From Hydrogenothermaceae bacterium (GTDB lineage Bacteria; Aquificota; Aquificia; Aquificales; Hydrogenothermaceae): 13,667 nucleotides of DNA. Location: NCBI GenBank assembly GCA_015490675.1, contig WFXI01000251.1, positions 1 through 13,667 of the forward strand, in the 5' to 3' direction. This document shows, in pieces, positions 1 to 7,057 of this stretch (its first letter is position 1; the number at the start of each line of letters is the position of its first letter). Below the pieces are notes generated by a model. It searched no databases. It was not told where the DNA came from and saw nothing but the letters and a program-made list of their open reading frames with translations. The translations under genes were made by a program, and so were the position numbers.

Positions 1-719
1 GAACCATCTGCAACAGGCACTCTTCTTGCAGTTCCGTCTAATTTACCTTTTAATTCTGGTAAAACTTCACCCACTGCTTTTGCTGCTCCTGTTGTTGTTG
101 GAATTATATTAACTGCTGCAGCTCTTGCTCTTCTTAAATCTTTATGAGGTAAGTCTAGAATTCTTTGGTCATTAGTATATGCGTGAACTGTCACCATATA
201 ACCCTGAACTATTCCCCAGTTATCATTCAAAATTTTAGCAACTGGAGCTAAACAGTTAGTTGTGCAAGATGCATTTGAAATAATGTAATGCTTTGAAGGG
301 TCATATTGGTTTTCATTTACTCCTAAAACTACTGTTAAATCTGGATTTTTCCCAGGAGCAGAAATTATAACTCTTTTAGCTCCTGCTTCTAGATGTTTTC
401 CTGCTCCTTCTCTATCTCTAAATACTCCAGTAGATTCTATAACAATATCAACTTCTAAATCTTTCCAAGGAAGTTGTGCAGGGTCTTTTATCGCAGTAAT
501 GTTTATTTTTTTTCCATTTACAACAATTGCATTTTCTTCTGCCCTAACATCTGCGTTTATTTTTCCGTGAACAGAGTCATATTTTAATAAATGTGCCAAA
601 GTATAAGCATCTGTTAAATCATTAATTCCTACAACTTCAATTTCTTCATTCTCTAAACAAGCTCTAAAAAAATTTCTACCAATTCTACCAAAACCATTAA
701 TAGCCACTCTTACAGGCAT
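1..719 (-). CDS. gap: Type I glyceraldehyde-3-phosphate dehydrogenase, N-terminal 239 residues (cut by window edge)
   Basis: Phosphorylating NAD-dependent GAPDH of glycolysis/gluconeogenesis, cytosolic: it interconverts glyceraldehyde-3-phosphate and 1,3-bisphosphoglycerate. Reading from an ATG at 719 downward, the frame stays open for 239 codons and leaves the window, so about 100 C-terminal residues of a normal 335-340 are missing. Visible landmarks are the Rossmann motif NGFGRIGR at residues 8-15, an Asp at 34 near the NAD ribose site, the catalytic motif SNASCTTNC with Cys152, and its partner His179 in TVHAYT. The conserved stretches NIIPTTTGAAKAVG (204-217) and the start of RRVPVADGS (232 onward) follow. 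A clear ribosome site (GGAGG at 729-725) sits 5 nt before the ATG. The gene is divergent from pncB across a 71-bp gap. No frameshift or missing active-site residue is seen. The family call is very secure; the identity of downstream genes is not visible. Confidence 0.97.
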   Translation of the reverse strand, partial: MPVRVAINGFGRIGRNFFRACLENEEIEVVGINDLTDAYTLAHLLKYDSVHGKINADVRAEENAIVVNGKKINITAIKDPAQLPWKDLEVDIVIESTGVFRDREGAGKHLEAGAKRVIISAPGKNPDLTVVLGVNENQYDPSKHYIISNASCTTNCLAPVAKILNDNWGIVQGYMVTVHAYTNDQRILDLPHKDLRRARAAAVNIIPTTTGAAKAVGEVLPELKGKLDGTARRVPVADG

Positions 720-790
720 TTTTTCCTCCAAGTAATTTTTTTGAATGTTAGATATAATTTTACCATCTATACCAGATAAAGAGGCAATAA
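720..790. promoter_or_regulatory. Divergent gap / pncB intergenic region with candidate -10
   Basis: This 71-bp gap must hold the start signals of both divergent genes. On the plus strand a TATAAT at 753-758 lies 32 nt before the pncB ATG and would place a transcription start near 765, but no convincing -35 is found at the usual spacing. On the minus strand only weak A+T-rich matches are seen. The ribosome site of gap (725-729) and an AGAGG before pncB (780-784) are also here. Promoter assignment is tentative because random A+T-rich DNA gives such -10 matches often. Confidence 0.35.
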
Positions 791-2125
791 ATGGAATTCG
801 GATTTGTTAATAACAACAATATGTCTATATTAGTAGATTTATATGAACTTACTATGGCTCAGGTTTACTTTAATGAAAAGCATAATAAAACAGCAGTTTT
901 TGATTTTTTTGTTAGACCAACAAAAAAAAGACCTTACTTTATTTTCGCAGGATTAGAGCAATTAGTTTACTACTTACAAAATATTAAATTCACACAGGAA
1001 GATTTAGACTTCTTAAAAAGCACAAATTTGTTTAATGATGAGTTTTTACATTACCTTTCAAATTTCAAATTTACAGGAAATCTATATTCTTTTGAAGAAG
1101 GCGAATTTTTCTTCGCAAATGAACCAGTTGTTGTTATAGAAGCTCCTATTATAGAAGCACAAATTATAGAAACATTTTTAATAAACACACTCCAAATCCA
1201 AATTTTAGTTGCCACAAAAGCATTAAGATGTTATTCAGTTGCAGAAGAAAAACTATTAGTAGATTTTGGTCTTAGAAGGGCACACGGAACAGATGCAGGA
1301 TTAAAGTCTGCAAGAGCATCTTATATTGGAGGATTTTATGGAACTTCAAATGTTTTAGCAGGCAAACTCTTCAATATTCCAATAGTTGGGACAATGGCTC
1401 ATTCTTTTATTTTATCTTTTGAAGAGGAAGAAAAAGCATTTGAGGCTTTTGCTAAAAACTATCCAGAAAATACTATATTACTTATAGATACTTTTAATAC
1501 TATAGAAGGTGCAAAAAAAGCTATTGAAACAGCAAAAAAACTTGGAATTAAATTAAAAGGTGTAAGAATAGATAGTGGAGATCTAGTAAAACTTTCAAAA
1601 GAAGTTAGAAAAATTTTAGATGAAAATGGTTTTAAAGATAGCATAATAATTGCAAGTGGAGGAATTGATGAATACAAAATTAAAGATTTAGAAGAAAGTA
1701 ATGCACCAATAAATGGTTATGGAGTTGGAACAAAACTAGTAGTCTCTGCAGATGTTCCTTATCTAGATTGTGCCTATAAACTGGTTCAATATGATGATAG
1801 ACCTGTTATGAAGCTAAGTTCAAAAAAGACTTATTTACCTTCAAAAAAACAGGTATTTAGAAATTTTGAAAATGGATATTTTCAAGAAGATACAATAGGT
1901 CTATCTAATGAAGACTTAGGAAAACCTATGTTAAAAGAAATAATAAAAGATGGCAATTTATTATATAAATTACCAGATATAAAAGAAATTAGAGAAAAAT
2001 CTATAAATTCTTTAAAAGTTTTACCAGAAAGCATTAAAGATATAGAAAATGAACAGCCTTATATACCTGAAGTTTCACAAAATTTAAAAGAGGTTGTCCA
2101 AAGGGTAAAAAATTTGTTAGTATAA
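791..2125 (+). CDS. pncB: Nicotinate phosphoribosyltransferase
   Basis: Cytosolic NAD salvage enzyme (Preiss-Handler route) that makes nicotinate mononucleotide from nicotinate and PRPP, with ATP hydrolysis. The 444 residues match the usual family length. Typical blocks are LVDLYELTMAQ near the N-terminus (14-24), DFGLRRAHG (158-166), GTMAHS (200-205) with the probable phosphorylated His204, VRIDSGDL (258-265), ASGGIDE (288-294), and the phosphate-binding GYGVGTKLV (309-317). The ATG at 791 is preferred because AGAGG lies 6 nt upstream. A second in-frame ATG at 821, just before the conserved block, lacks a ribosome site but would also give a full domain. Only 19 nt separate its stop from ompH, so it probably leads the pncB-ompH-lpxD transcript. 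That is an uncommon companion for envelope genes. The family assignment is strong; the start is less so. Confidence 0.93.
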   Translation: MEFGFVNNNNMSILVDLYELTMAQVYFNEKHNKTAVFDFFVRPTKKRPYFIFAGLEQLVYYLQNIKFTQEDLDFLKSTNLFNDEFLHYLSNFKFTGNLYSFEEGEFFFANEPVVVIEAPIIEAQIIETFLINTLQIQILVATKALRCYSVAEEKLLVDFGLRRAHGTDAGLKSARASYIGGFYGTSNVLAGKLFNIPIVGTMAHSFILSFEEEEKAFEAFAKNYPENTILLIDTFNTIEGAKKAIETAKKLGIKLKGVRIDSGDLVKLSKEVRKILDENGFKDSIIIASGGIDEYKIKDLEESNAPINGYGVGTKLVVSADVPYLDCAYKLVQYDDRPVMKLSSKKTYLPSKKQVFRNFENGYFQEDTIGLSNEDLGKPMLKEIIKDGNLLYKLPDIKEIREKSINSLKVLPESIKDIENEQPYIPEVSQNLKEVVQRVKNLLV

Positions 2126-2144
2126 AGAAAAAAAGGAGTTTTTA

Positions 2145-2663
2145 ATGAAGCTTAAATTATTTTTACCAATACTGGTTTTAATTTTAAGTTTTTCATTTTC
2201 ATTTGCTCAAAGTAAATATGCATATGTTGATTTGCTTAAAGTAATGAATGAATCTGAAGAAGGAAAAAAGCTAAGAAAAGAGATAGAAGAAAAATTTAAT
2301 TATTACAAAGAAAAAGCAAAAAAAATTGAGGAAAAAATTAAAGAAGTAAAAAAACAACTAGAAAGTCCTCTTTTAAGTGAGCAAGCTAAAAAAGAAAAAG
2401 AAAAGGAAATTGAAAAATTAAGAGCAGAAATTCAAAAGCTAACAATTGAAGCTCAAACAACTTTAAATGATATGAAAAAATCTGCTGAAAATAAATTAGC
2501 TAAAAAAATAAAACTAGTAGTAAAAGAATACTCTCAAAAAAATGGAATAGATATAGTTTTCTTTAATGCAATGGTTAGCCCTATTTTATATGCAGATAAA
2601 AGTATAGATATTACTGATGAAATTATGAAATTACTAGATGGTAAGAAAAATGAAAGTAAGTGA
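2145..2663 (+). CDS. ompH: OmpH/Skp-family periplasmic chaperone
   Basis: Periplasmic holdase that, in this family, binds unfolded outer-membrane proteins and delivers them to the BAM machinery. The 172 residues start with a Sec signal peptide: Lys at 2 and 4, a hydrophobic core to about 20, and likely cleavage after Ala21 (SFA-Q). The mature start contains KYAYVDLLKVMNES, typical of the family. Residues about 40-120 are very rich in Lys and Glu with heptad spacing, the coiled-coil tentacles of Skp. The C-terminal strand and helix (IDIVF, then YADKSIDITDEIMKLLD at 149-165) match the usual family ending. An AGGAG site (2134-2138) lies 6 nt before the ATG. It overlaps lpxD by 14 nt, the classical ompH-lpxD neighbour pair; bamA, the usual upstream partner, is replaced here by pncB. 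No cysteines are present. The assignment is secure at family level. Confidence 0.93.
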   Translation: MKLKLFLPILVLILSFSFSFAQSKYAYVDLLKVMNESEEGKKLRKEIEEKFNYYKEKAKKIEEKIKEVKKQLESPLLSEQAKKEKEKEIEKLRAEIQKLTIEAQTTLNDMKKSAENKLAKKIKLVVKEYSQKNGIDIVFFNAMVSPILYADKSIDITDEIMKLLDGKKNESK

Positions 2664-3639
2664 AATAGCAAAATTATTTAATTTAGAAATAAAAAACTTA
2701 AAAGAAGATATAGAAATAACCAGTGTATCCAGCTTAGAAAATTCAAAGGAAGGAAGTATTACTTTTGTAGCAGATAAAAAACATTTGAAAGATGCTGTTA
2801 ATACTAAAGCTTCAGCAATATTGACTTTTGAATATATTGAAGGGTTAGATATACCCCAATTAATAGCAAAAGACCCAAAAAGTATTTTTTATAAACTTAT
2901 AGACATTTTATACAAAGAAGAAGAAAAAAAATCTCAAATAAGCAAAACTGCAATTTTAGGTAAAAATGTAAAACTAGGAGAAAATGTTTACATAGGAGAC
3001 TATGTGGTTATTGAAGATAATGTGAAAGTAGGAAATAATACAAAAATTTATCCATTTACATATATAGGTCAAAATACAAAAATTGGTGATAATGTTATTC
3101 TCTATCCTAGAGTCAGTATATATAAGGACACTGTTATTGGAAATAATGTAATTATACACTCTGGAGCAGTTATAGCTTCTGATGGATTTGGATACTATCA
3201 AGAGAATGGAGAACATAAAAAAATAAAACATATAGGGAAAGTAATCATAGAGGATAATGTAGAAATAGGAGCTAATACAACAATAGATAGAGCAATGCTT
3301 GATGAAACTATAGTAAAAGAAGGAACAAAAATAGATAATCTAGTTATGCTAGGACATAATGTTGTTATTGGTAAAAACACTATCCTTGTTTCTCAGGTAG
3401 GAATTGCAGGAAGCTCAAAAGTTGGCAATAACTGTATACTGGCAGGTCAGGTTGGTGTAGCTGACCATATTAATATAACAGACAATGTAATAATTACTGC
3501 CAAGTCAGGAGTTGGAAAAAATATAGAAAAATCCGGAATCTATGGCTCCGGATTTAACGCTGTAGAATGGAATAGATGGAAAAAAATAATGCTTTATATT
3601 TACAAGCTTCCAGAATTAATTAAAAAATTATCCAGTTAA
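2650..3639 (+). CDS. lpxD: UDP-3-O-(3-hydroxyacyl)glucosamine N-acyltransferase LpxD
   Basis: Third step of lipid A synthesis: it transfers a 3-hydroxyacyl group from acyl carrier protein to the 2-amino group of UDP-3-O-acylglucosamine, at the cytosolic side of the inner membrane. Counting from the ATG at 2650 the protein has 329 residues, close to the family norm. An N-terminal domain (1-95, MKVSEIAKLF onward) precedes a left-handed beta-helix of hexapeptide repeats from about 98 to 285. SDGFGY (177-182) and DNLVMLGHN (229-237) are present, with His236 matching the family's catalytic histidine. The end (NAVEWNRWKKIMLYIYKLPELIKKL) is the helical acyl-carrier-binding tail. A start at 2638 would add MVRK, but the family normally begins at the MKVSE-like segment; neither start has a good ribosome site, so translational coupling to ompH is likely. 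The last 12 nt overlap the convergent ccdA, and residues near 285-303 also encode the ccdA terminator. Confidence 0.95.
   Translation: MKVSEIAKLFNLEIKNLKEDIEITSVSSLENSKEGSITFVADKKHLKDAVNTKASAILTFEYIEGLDIPQLIAKDPKSIFYKLIDILYKEEEKKSQISKTAILGKNVKLGENVYIGDYVVIEDNVKVGNNTKIYPFTYIGQNTKIGDNVILYPRVSIYKDTVIGNNVIIHSGAVIASDGFGYYQENGEHKKIKHIGKVIIEDNVEIGANTTIDRAMLDETIVKEGTKIDNLVMLGHNVVIGKNTILVSQVGIAGSSKVGNNCILAGQVGVADHINITDNVIITAKSGVGKNIEKSGIYGSGFNAVEWNRWKKIMLYIYKLPELIKKLSS
3516..3555 (-). terminator. Rho-independent terminator of the thioredoxin-ccdA transcript, inside lpxD
   Basis: On the minus strand a perfect 9-bp stem, AAATCCGGA and TCCGGATTT (3547-3555 and 3529-3537), closes a 9-nt loop. It is followed at once by TTCTATATTTTTT, counting outward from the stem to 3516. 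It starts 72 nt past the ccdA stop. Read in the plus direction the stem is followed by AACGC with no T-tract, so the signal is directional. It lies wholly within lpxD codons for the segment NIEKSGIYGSGF. The structure is seen directly; the function is inferred. Confidence 0.7.
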
Positions 3640-4467
3640 CGCTGAAGATATAGCTTCTAAGTTACCTGTTGCAAGCATTAATCCTAAAATTATTAACAGA
3701 GCTCCACCAACTATTTCTACAATTTCAAAGAATCTACCAAATTTTTGAACCATATTTAAGAAAGCTGTCCATAAAACTCCAGCTAAAATAAAAGGTATTC
3801 CAAGACCAAGAGAATAGGCCCCAAGTAAAAGCATACCCTGCCCTATAGATTCTTCATTCATTGCAAGCATTAAAATTGAACCAAGAATTGGCCCTATACA
3901 CGGGCTCCATCCAGCCCCGAAGGTAAGCCCTACAATATAAGAGCTTAAAACTGAAGCTTTAGTGCTTTTCTCTACTCTAAATTGCCTATATAAAAATTCG
4001 TGAGCTTTTAAAAAGTATAAAGCCATTACAATAGCCCATATACCTGCCAATGTGAAAAATGTATCTTTAGAAAAAATATTGAAGCTAAATAATGCGAAGA
4101 TAATTAAGCCGATTGAGTACATTAATTTTTCAAAGTTAGGTCTAATAAATAAACCAGTAAAGTGAAGGCCAAAAAATACAACTAAAGCACCACCTACTTT
4201 AGCTATATATTCTTTATATTCAACAAAAAGCTGACCTATAAAAGAAGCAGAAGCACCCATTAAAATAAATACAGTGGAAAATCCAGCAACAAAAAATAAA
4301 ACAGGAATTACAGCTTTTATATTAAACTTTTGCTCCTCATTAATTGTGTTCGCACTAGCTCCTGTAATATAAGATAAATACGCAGGTACTATTGGTAATA
4401 CACATGGAGAAACAAAACTTAAAAATCCAGCTATAAATGCAGCCCAAACTGTAATATCTTCAAACAT
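3628..4467 (-). CDS. ccdA: CcdA/DsbD-type thiol-disulfide membrane transporter, with an extra hydrophobic pair
   Basis: Inner-membrane protein that carries reducing equivalents from cytosolic thioredoxin to periplasmic thiol proteins, used for cytochrome c maturation and similar tasks. The 279 residues contain the two family half-repeats, each with its redox cysteine: SPCVLPIVPAYLSY (Cys22) and GWSPCIGPILGS (Cys190). Classical CcdA is about 220-240 residues with six helices. Here residues about 112-160 form an additional segment with two predicted membrane spans between the usual third and fourth helices, giving about eight. The start ATG at 4467 has a strong GGAGGG (4480-4475) 7 nt upstream. 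The gene follows the thioredoxin-like gene by 16 nt, so the two form an operon and CcdA probably recharges that partner. The stop overlaps convergent lpxD by 12 nt. The family is secure; the exact downstream substrate is not known. Confidence 0.93.
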   Translation of the reverse strand: MFEDITVWAAFIAGFLSFVSPCVLPIVPAYLSYITGASANTINEEQKFNIKAVIPVLFFVAGFSTVFILMGASASFIGQLFVEYKEYIAKVGGALVVFFGLHFTGLFIRPNFEKLMYSIGLIIFALFSFNIFSKDTFFTLAGIWAIVMALYFLKAHEFLYRQFRVEKSTKASVLSSYIVGLTFGAGWSPCIGPILGSILMLAMNEESIGQGMLLLGAYSLGLGIPFILAGVLWTAFLNMVQKFGRFFEIVEIVGGALLIILGLMLATGNLEAISSALTG

Positions 4468-4483
4468 ATTTATTCCCTCCTTA

Positions 4484-4960
4484 TTAACCTTCTAAGGCTT
4501 TATCTATTGCCTTTTTTAATCTTTTTAAGGAAACTTCTCCTAAGAAAAACCTTTTAATTTTACCATCTTTGTCTATCACATATGTTATAGGAGTCCCTAT
4601 AATTCTATAGTTTTTTTTAACTTCAAAATTTCCAATTAAAACAGGAATATCAAAACCCCATTCTTCTTTGGTTTTCTTTATTTCATTTAAGTCTTTAGTG
4701 TTGATAACTATTGCATAAAATTTTATAGGTTTATTATCATATTCACCTTGCAAAACGGAAATTTGAGGTAGCTCTTTTTTACAGGTTCTACAGGTTGTTG
4801 ACCAAAATATTAGAACAACCACATTACCTTTTAAATCACTAAGTTTAACTATTTTTCCATTTTCATCAGGAAGTGCAAAATCTTTTGCTTTTATCCCTTT
4901 TGATAAAGAAACTCCAAAAACTATTAGAATTAAAAATAAACTTAATAAAGCTTTTTTCAT
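4484..4960 (-). CDS. Periplasmic TlpA/ResA-like thiol-disulfide oxidoreductase
   Basis: Small thioredoxin-fold reductase (158 residues) facing the periplasm. Residues 1-20 form a signal peptide or signal anchor (MKKALLSLFLILIVFGVSLS, Lys-rich start and hydrophobic core). The thioredoxin fold begins with AKDFALPDENGKIVKLSDLKG (25-45), a start typical of the AhpC-TSA/TlpA group. The active site is CRTC with Cys57 and Cys60 in FWSTTCRTCKKELP, and the cis-proline is in GTPITYVID (Pro124). The end is the usual KDGKIKRFFLGEVSLKRL. A GGAG site (4970-4967) lies 6 nt before the ATG. It is the first gene of a two-gene operon with ccdA, which argues that it is kept reduced by CcdA and reduces cytochrome c apoproteins or other periplasmic disulfides. 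No cytochrome gene is nearby to settle which. The fold and motif are certain; the subfamily is an inference. Confidence 0.9.
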   Translation of the reverse strand: MKKALLSLFLILIVFGVSLSKGIKAKDFALPDENGKIVKLSDLKGNVVVLIFWSTTCRTCKKELPQISVLQGEYDNKPIKFYAIVINTKDLNEIKKTKEEWGFDIPVLIGNFEVKKNYRIIGTPITYVIDKDGKIKRFFLGEVSLKRLKKAIDKALEG

Positions 4961-4996
4961 CGTTTGCTCCTACTGAGAATAGTAATTATCATTAAA

Positions 4997-5025
4997 AATA
5001 TACTTCTATATATGAAAATAATCAA
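4997..5025 (-). promoter_or_regulatory. Candidate sigma-70 promoter of thioredoxin-ccdA
   Basis: On the minus strand TTGATT (5025-5020) and TATATT (5002-4997) are spaced by exactly 17 bp. This predicts a transcription start near 4990 and a leader of about 30 nt with the GGAG ribosome site. The -35 overlaps the arm of the palindrome at 5022-5040. It is a spacing-perfect but composition-prone match in A+T-rich DNA. Confidence 0.5.
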
Positions 5026-5040
5026 TATAAATTATATTGA
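5022..5040. promoter_or_regulatory. Perfect 9-1-9 palindrome, probable operator
   Basis: TCAATATAA, one central A, then TTATATTGA: every one of nine base pairs is symmetric. It sits in the divergent 156-bp region, overlaps the candidate -35 of the thioredoxin-ccdA promoter and lies 76 bp upstream of the acs ATG. This is the size and shape of a homodimer operator of the FNR/Crp or Fur/PerR type, but it matches none of those consensus sites well. The symmetry is seen directly; the regulator is unknown and no regulator gene is in the window. Confidence 0.55.
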
Positions 5041-5116
5041 AACCTGATACAAATAATAAAAATAAGCCAAATTTATTGTAAGATTGATAAAAAAGATATA
5101 GTTTAGGAGGGTAGCT

Positions 5117-7015
5117 ATGGCAGAAAAAAATGAAATTCTTTTAAAGATAGACAAAATCTACAATCCACCACCGAAAGTTTTAGAAAGAGCATTAATAACG
5201 AAAGAAGAATTTGATGAGCTTTACAAAAAATCTATAGAAGACCCAGAAAATTTCTGGGCACAAATGGCAGAAAAGGAACTCCACTGGTTTGAAAAATGGG
5301 ATAAAGTTTTTGAGTGGAACTATCCAACATATAAATGGTTTATTGGCGGCAAATTAAACATTACATACAATTGCCTTGATAGGCATGTAAAGAATGGTAA
5401 AAGGAATAAGCTTGCTTATATATGGACAGACGAAGATGGAAACGAAAAGAAATACACTTATGGAGAACTCTTAGAACTTGTAAATAAAATCGCTAATGGA
5501 TTAAAAAGTTTAGGTGTCAAAAAAGGAGACAGAGTTGTTATTTATATGCCATTAGTAGTTGAACAACTTGCAACTATGCTTGCCTGTGCAAGGATAGGAG
5601 CTATACACTCTGTAGTTTATGCAGGTTTTAGTGCAAATGCTTTAAAAATGAGAATAGAAGATGCAAAAGCAAAATTAGTTATTACATCAACATGGACAAA
5701 AAGAAGAGGTAAAAAAATAGATTTAAAATCAGTGGTAGATGAAGCAGTTAAAGAGTTAGACTTTGTCGAAAAAGTTGTAGTTTTACAAAGGGAAGGAGAT
5801 AATCTAGACTTAAAAGAAAACGAAATAGATTTTTATGGTCTTATAAAAGACCAATCTCCTGAATGCGAGCCAGAAATAATGGATGCAGAAGACCCGTTAT
5901 TTATCTTATACACTTCTGGTTCTACAGGAAAACCAAAAGGAGTTTTACATACAACAGGAGGATATAACCTTTACACTCATATTACTACGAAATATGTTTT
6001 TGACATACACGAAGATGATATTTACTGGTGCACAGCAGACCCAGGATGGATAACAGGACACAGTTATATGGTTTATGGTCCATTATCTGTTGGAACTACA
6101 TCTGTAATAGCAGAAGGAGCTCCAGATTATCCAGACCCAGGAAGATGGTGGTCTATTATAGAAAAATATAGAGTAAATATTTTCTACACTGCTCCAACAG
6201 CAATAAGATTATTTATGAAATATGGAGAGGAATGGCCAGCTAAATATGATTTATCATCACTTAGAGTTTTAGGTTCTGTGGGAGAGCCAATAAATCCAGA
6301 AGCGTGGATTTGGTATTACGAAAACATAGGAAGAAAAAACTGCTCTATTGTTGATACATGGTGGCAGACAGAAACAGGTGGGCATATGATTACTACAGTT
6401 CCAGCTTATCCTCAAAAACCAGGAAAAGCAGGAAAACCATTCTTTGGAATAGAGGCAGATGTTGTTGATAAAAATGGAAACCCTGTAAAACCTAATGAAG
6501 TTGGATACTTAGTAATTAAAAAGCCTTGGCCTTCTGCACTTAGAACTTGTTGGGGAGAACCAGAAAGATTTAATAAATACTGGTCAGAAATAGGCCAGTA
6601 TTACTTTGCAGGAGATATGGCAACAAAAGATGAAGATGGATATATTATGATTTTAGGAAGGGCTGATGATGTTATTAATGTATCAGGACATAGAATAGGA
6701 ACTGCAGAAGTAGAAAGTGCATTAGTAGCTCACGAAGCAGTTGCAGAAGCTGCTGTAATTGGTAAACCTCATGAAATAAAAGGAGAATCAATAAAAGCAT
6801 TTGTAATTTTAAAGCAAGGAGTAAACCCTTGTGATGAGCTAAAAGATGATATTAAACAATGTGTAAGAAAAGAACTTGGTTCTTTAGCAGTGCCTGATGA
6901 GATAGAATTTGTAGAAAAACTTCCTAAAACAAGAAGTGGAAAAATTATGAGAAGAGTTTTAAAAGCTAAAGAACTTGGAATGCCACTTGGAGATATTTCA
7001 ACATTAGAAGATTAA
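5117..7015 (+). CDS. acs: AMP-forming acetyl-CoA synthetase
   Basis: Cytosolic ligase that activates acetate with ATP to acetyl-AMP and then forms acetyl-CoA. The 632 residues lie close to the 650-residue family norm, and the order of motifs is standard. The phosphate loop YTSGSTGKPKG is at 265-275, the adenylate motif DTWWQTETGG at 413-422 with the Trp pair that shapes a small acetate pocket, and FAGD at 497-500. The hinge and A8 region GRADDVINVSGHRIGTAEVE is at 514-533, and the C-terminal PKTRSGKIMRR carries the catalytic, usually acetylatable Lys609. A strong AGGAGG (5105-5110) precedes the ATG by 6 nt. It is divergent from the thioredoxin-ccdA operon, sharing the palindrome-bearing region, and 42 nt upstream of the fumarate reductase/succinate dehydrogenase subunit. 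No deacetylase or acetyltransferase is nearby. A propionyl-CoA synthetase is the main alternative, less likely given the Trp pair. Confidence 0.96.
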   Translation: MAEKNEILLKIDKIYNPPPKVLERALITKEEFDELYKKSIEDPENFWAQMAEKELHWFEKWDKVFEWNYPTYKWFIGGKLNITYNCLDRHVKNGKRNKLAYIWTDEDGNEKKYTYGELLELVNKIANGLKSLGVKKGDRVVIYMPLVVEQLATMLACARIGAIHSVVYAGFSANALKMRIEDAKAKLVITSTWTKRRGKKIDLKSVVDEAVKELDFVEKVVVLQREGDNLDLKENEIDFYGLIKDQSPECEPEIMDAEDPLFILYTSGSTGKPKGVLHTTGGYNLYTHITTKYVFDIHEDDIYWCTADPGWITGHSYMVYGPLSVGTTSVIAEGAPDYPDPGRWWSIIEKYRVNIFYTAPTAIRLFMKYGEEWPAKYDLSSLRVLGSVGEPINPEAWIWYYENIGRKNCSIVDTWWQTETGGHMITTVPAYPQKPGKAGKPFFGIEADVVDKNGNPVKPNEVGYLVIKKPWPSALRTCWGEPERFNKYWSEIGQYYFAGDMATKDEDGYIMILGRADDVINVSGHRIGTAEVESALVAHEAVAEAAVIGKPHEIKGESIKAFVILKQGVNPCDELKDDIKQCVRKELGSLAVPDEIEFVEKLPKTRSGKIMRRVLKAKELGMPLGDISTLED

Positions 7016-7024
7016 GCTTATAAT
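6997..7024 (+). promoter_or_regulatory. Weak candidate promoter for sdhB
   Basis: TTCAAC (6997-7002) and TATAAT (7019-7024) are separated by 16 bp across the acs stop codon and would start a transcript near 7031 with a leader of about 27 nt. The -10 is perfect and the -35 poor. Co-transcription from acs remains equally possible. Confidence 0.25.
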
Positions 7025-7057
7025 GTGAAGTTAAAACTTTAATTTAGAGGTAGGACA

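Noticed and set aside
1459..1677. 72-codon minus-strand ORF inside pncB
   Set aside because: Shadow frame of the strongly conserved nicotinate phosphoribosyltransferase.
2974..3380. Two minus-strand ORFs inside lpxD
   Set aside because: Antisense frames of the hexapeptide repeats, rich in Ile, Ser and Asn with no ribosome site pattern.
4974..4992. Fur-box-like TGATAATTACTATTC on the minus strand
   Set aside because: One half matches well, the other has several mismatches, and no Fur gene or metal gene is in the window; too weak to call.
5097..5102. TATAGT as the acs -10
   Set aside because: It would start transcription inside the ribosome site, leaving no usable leader.
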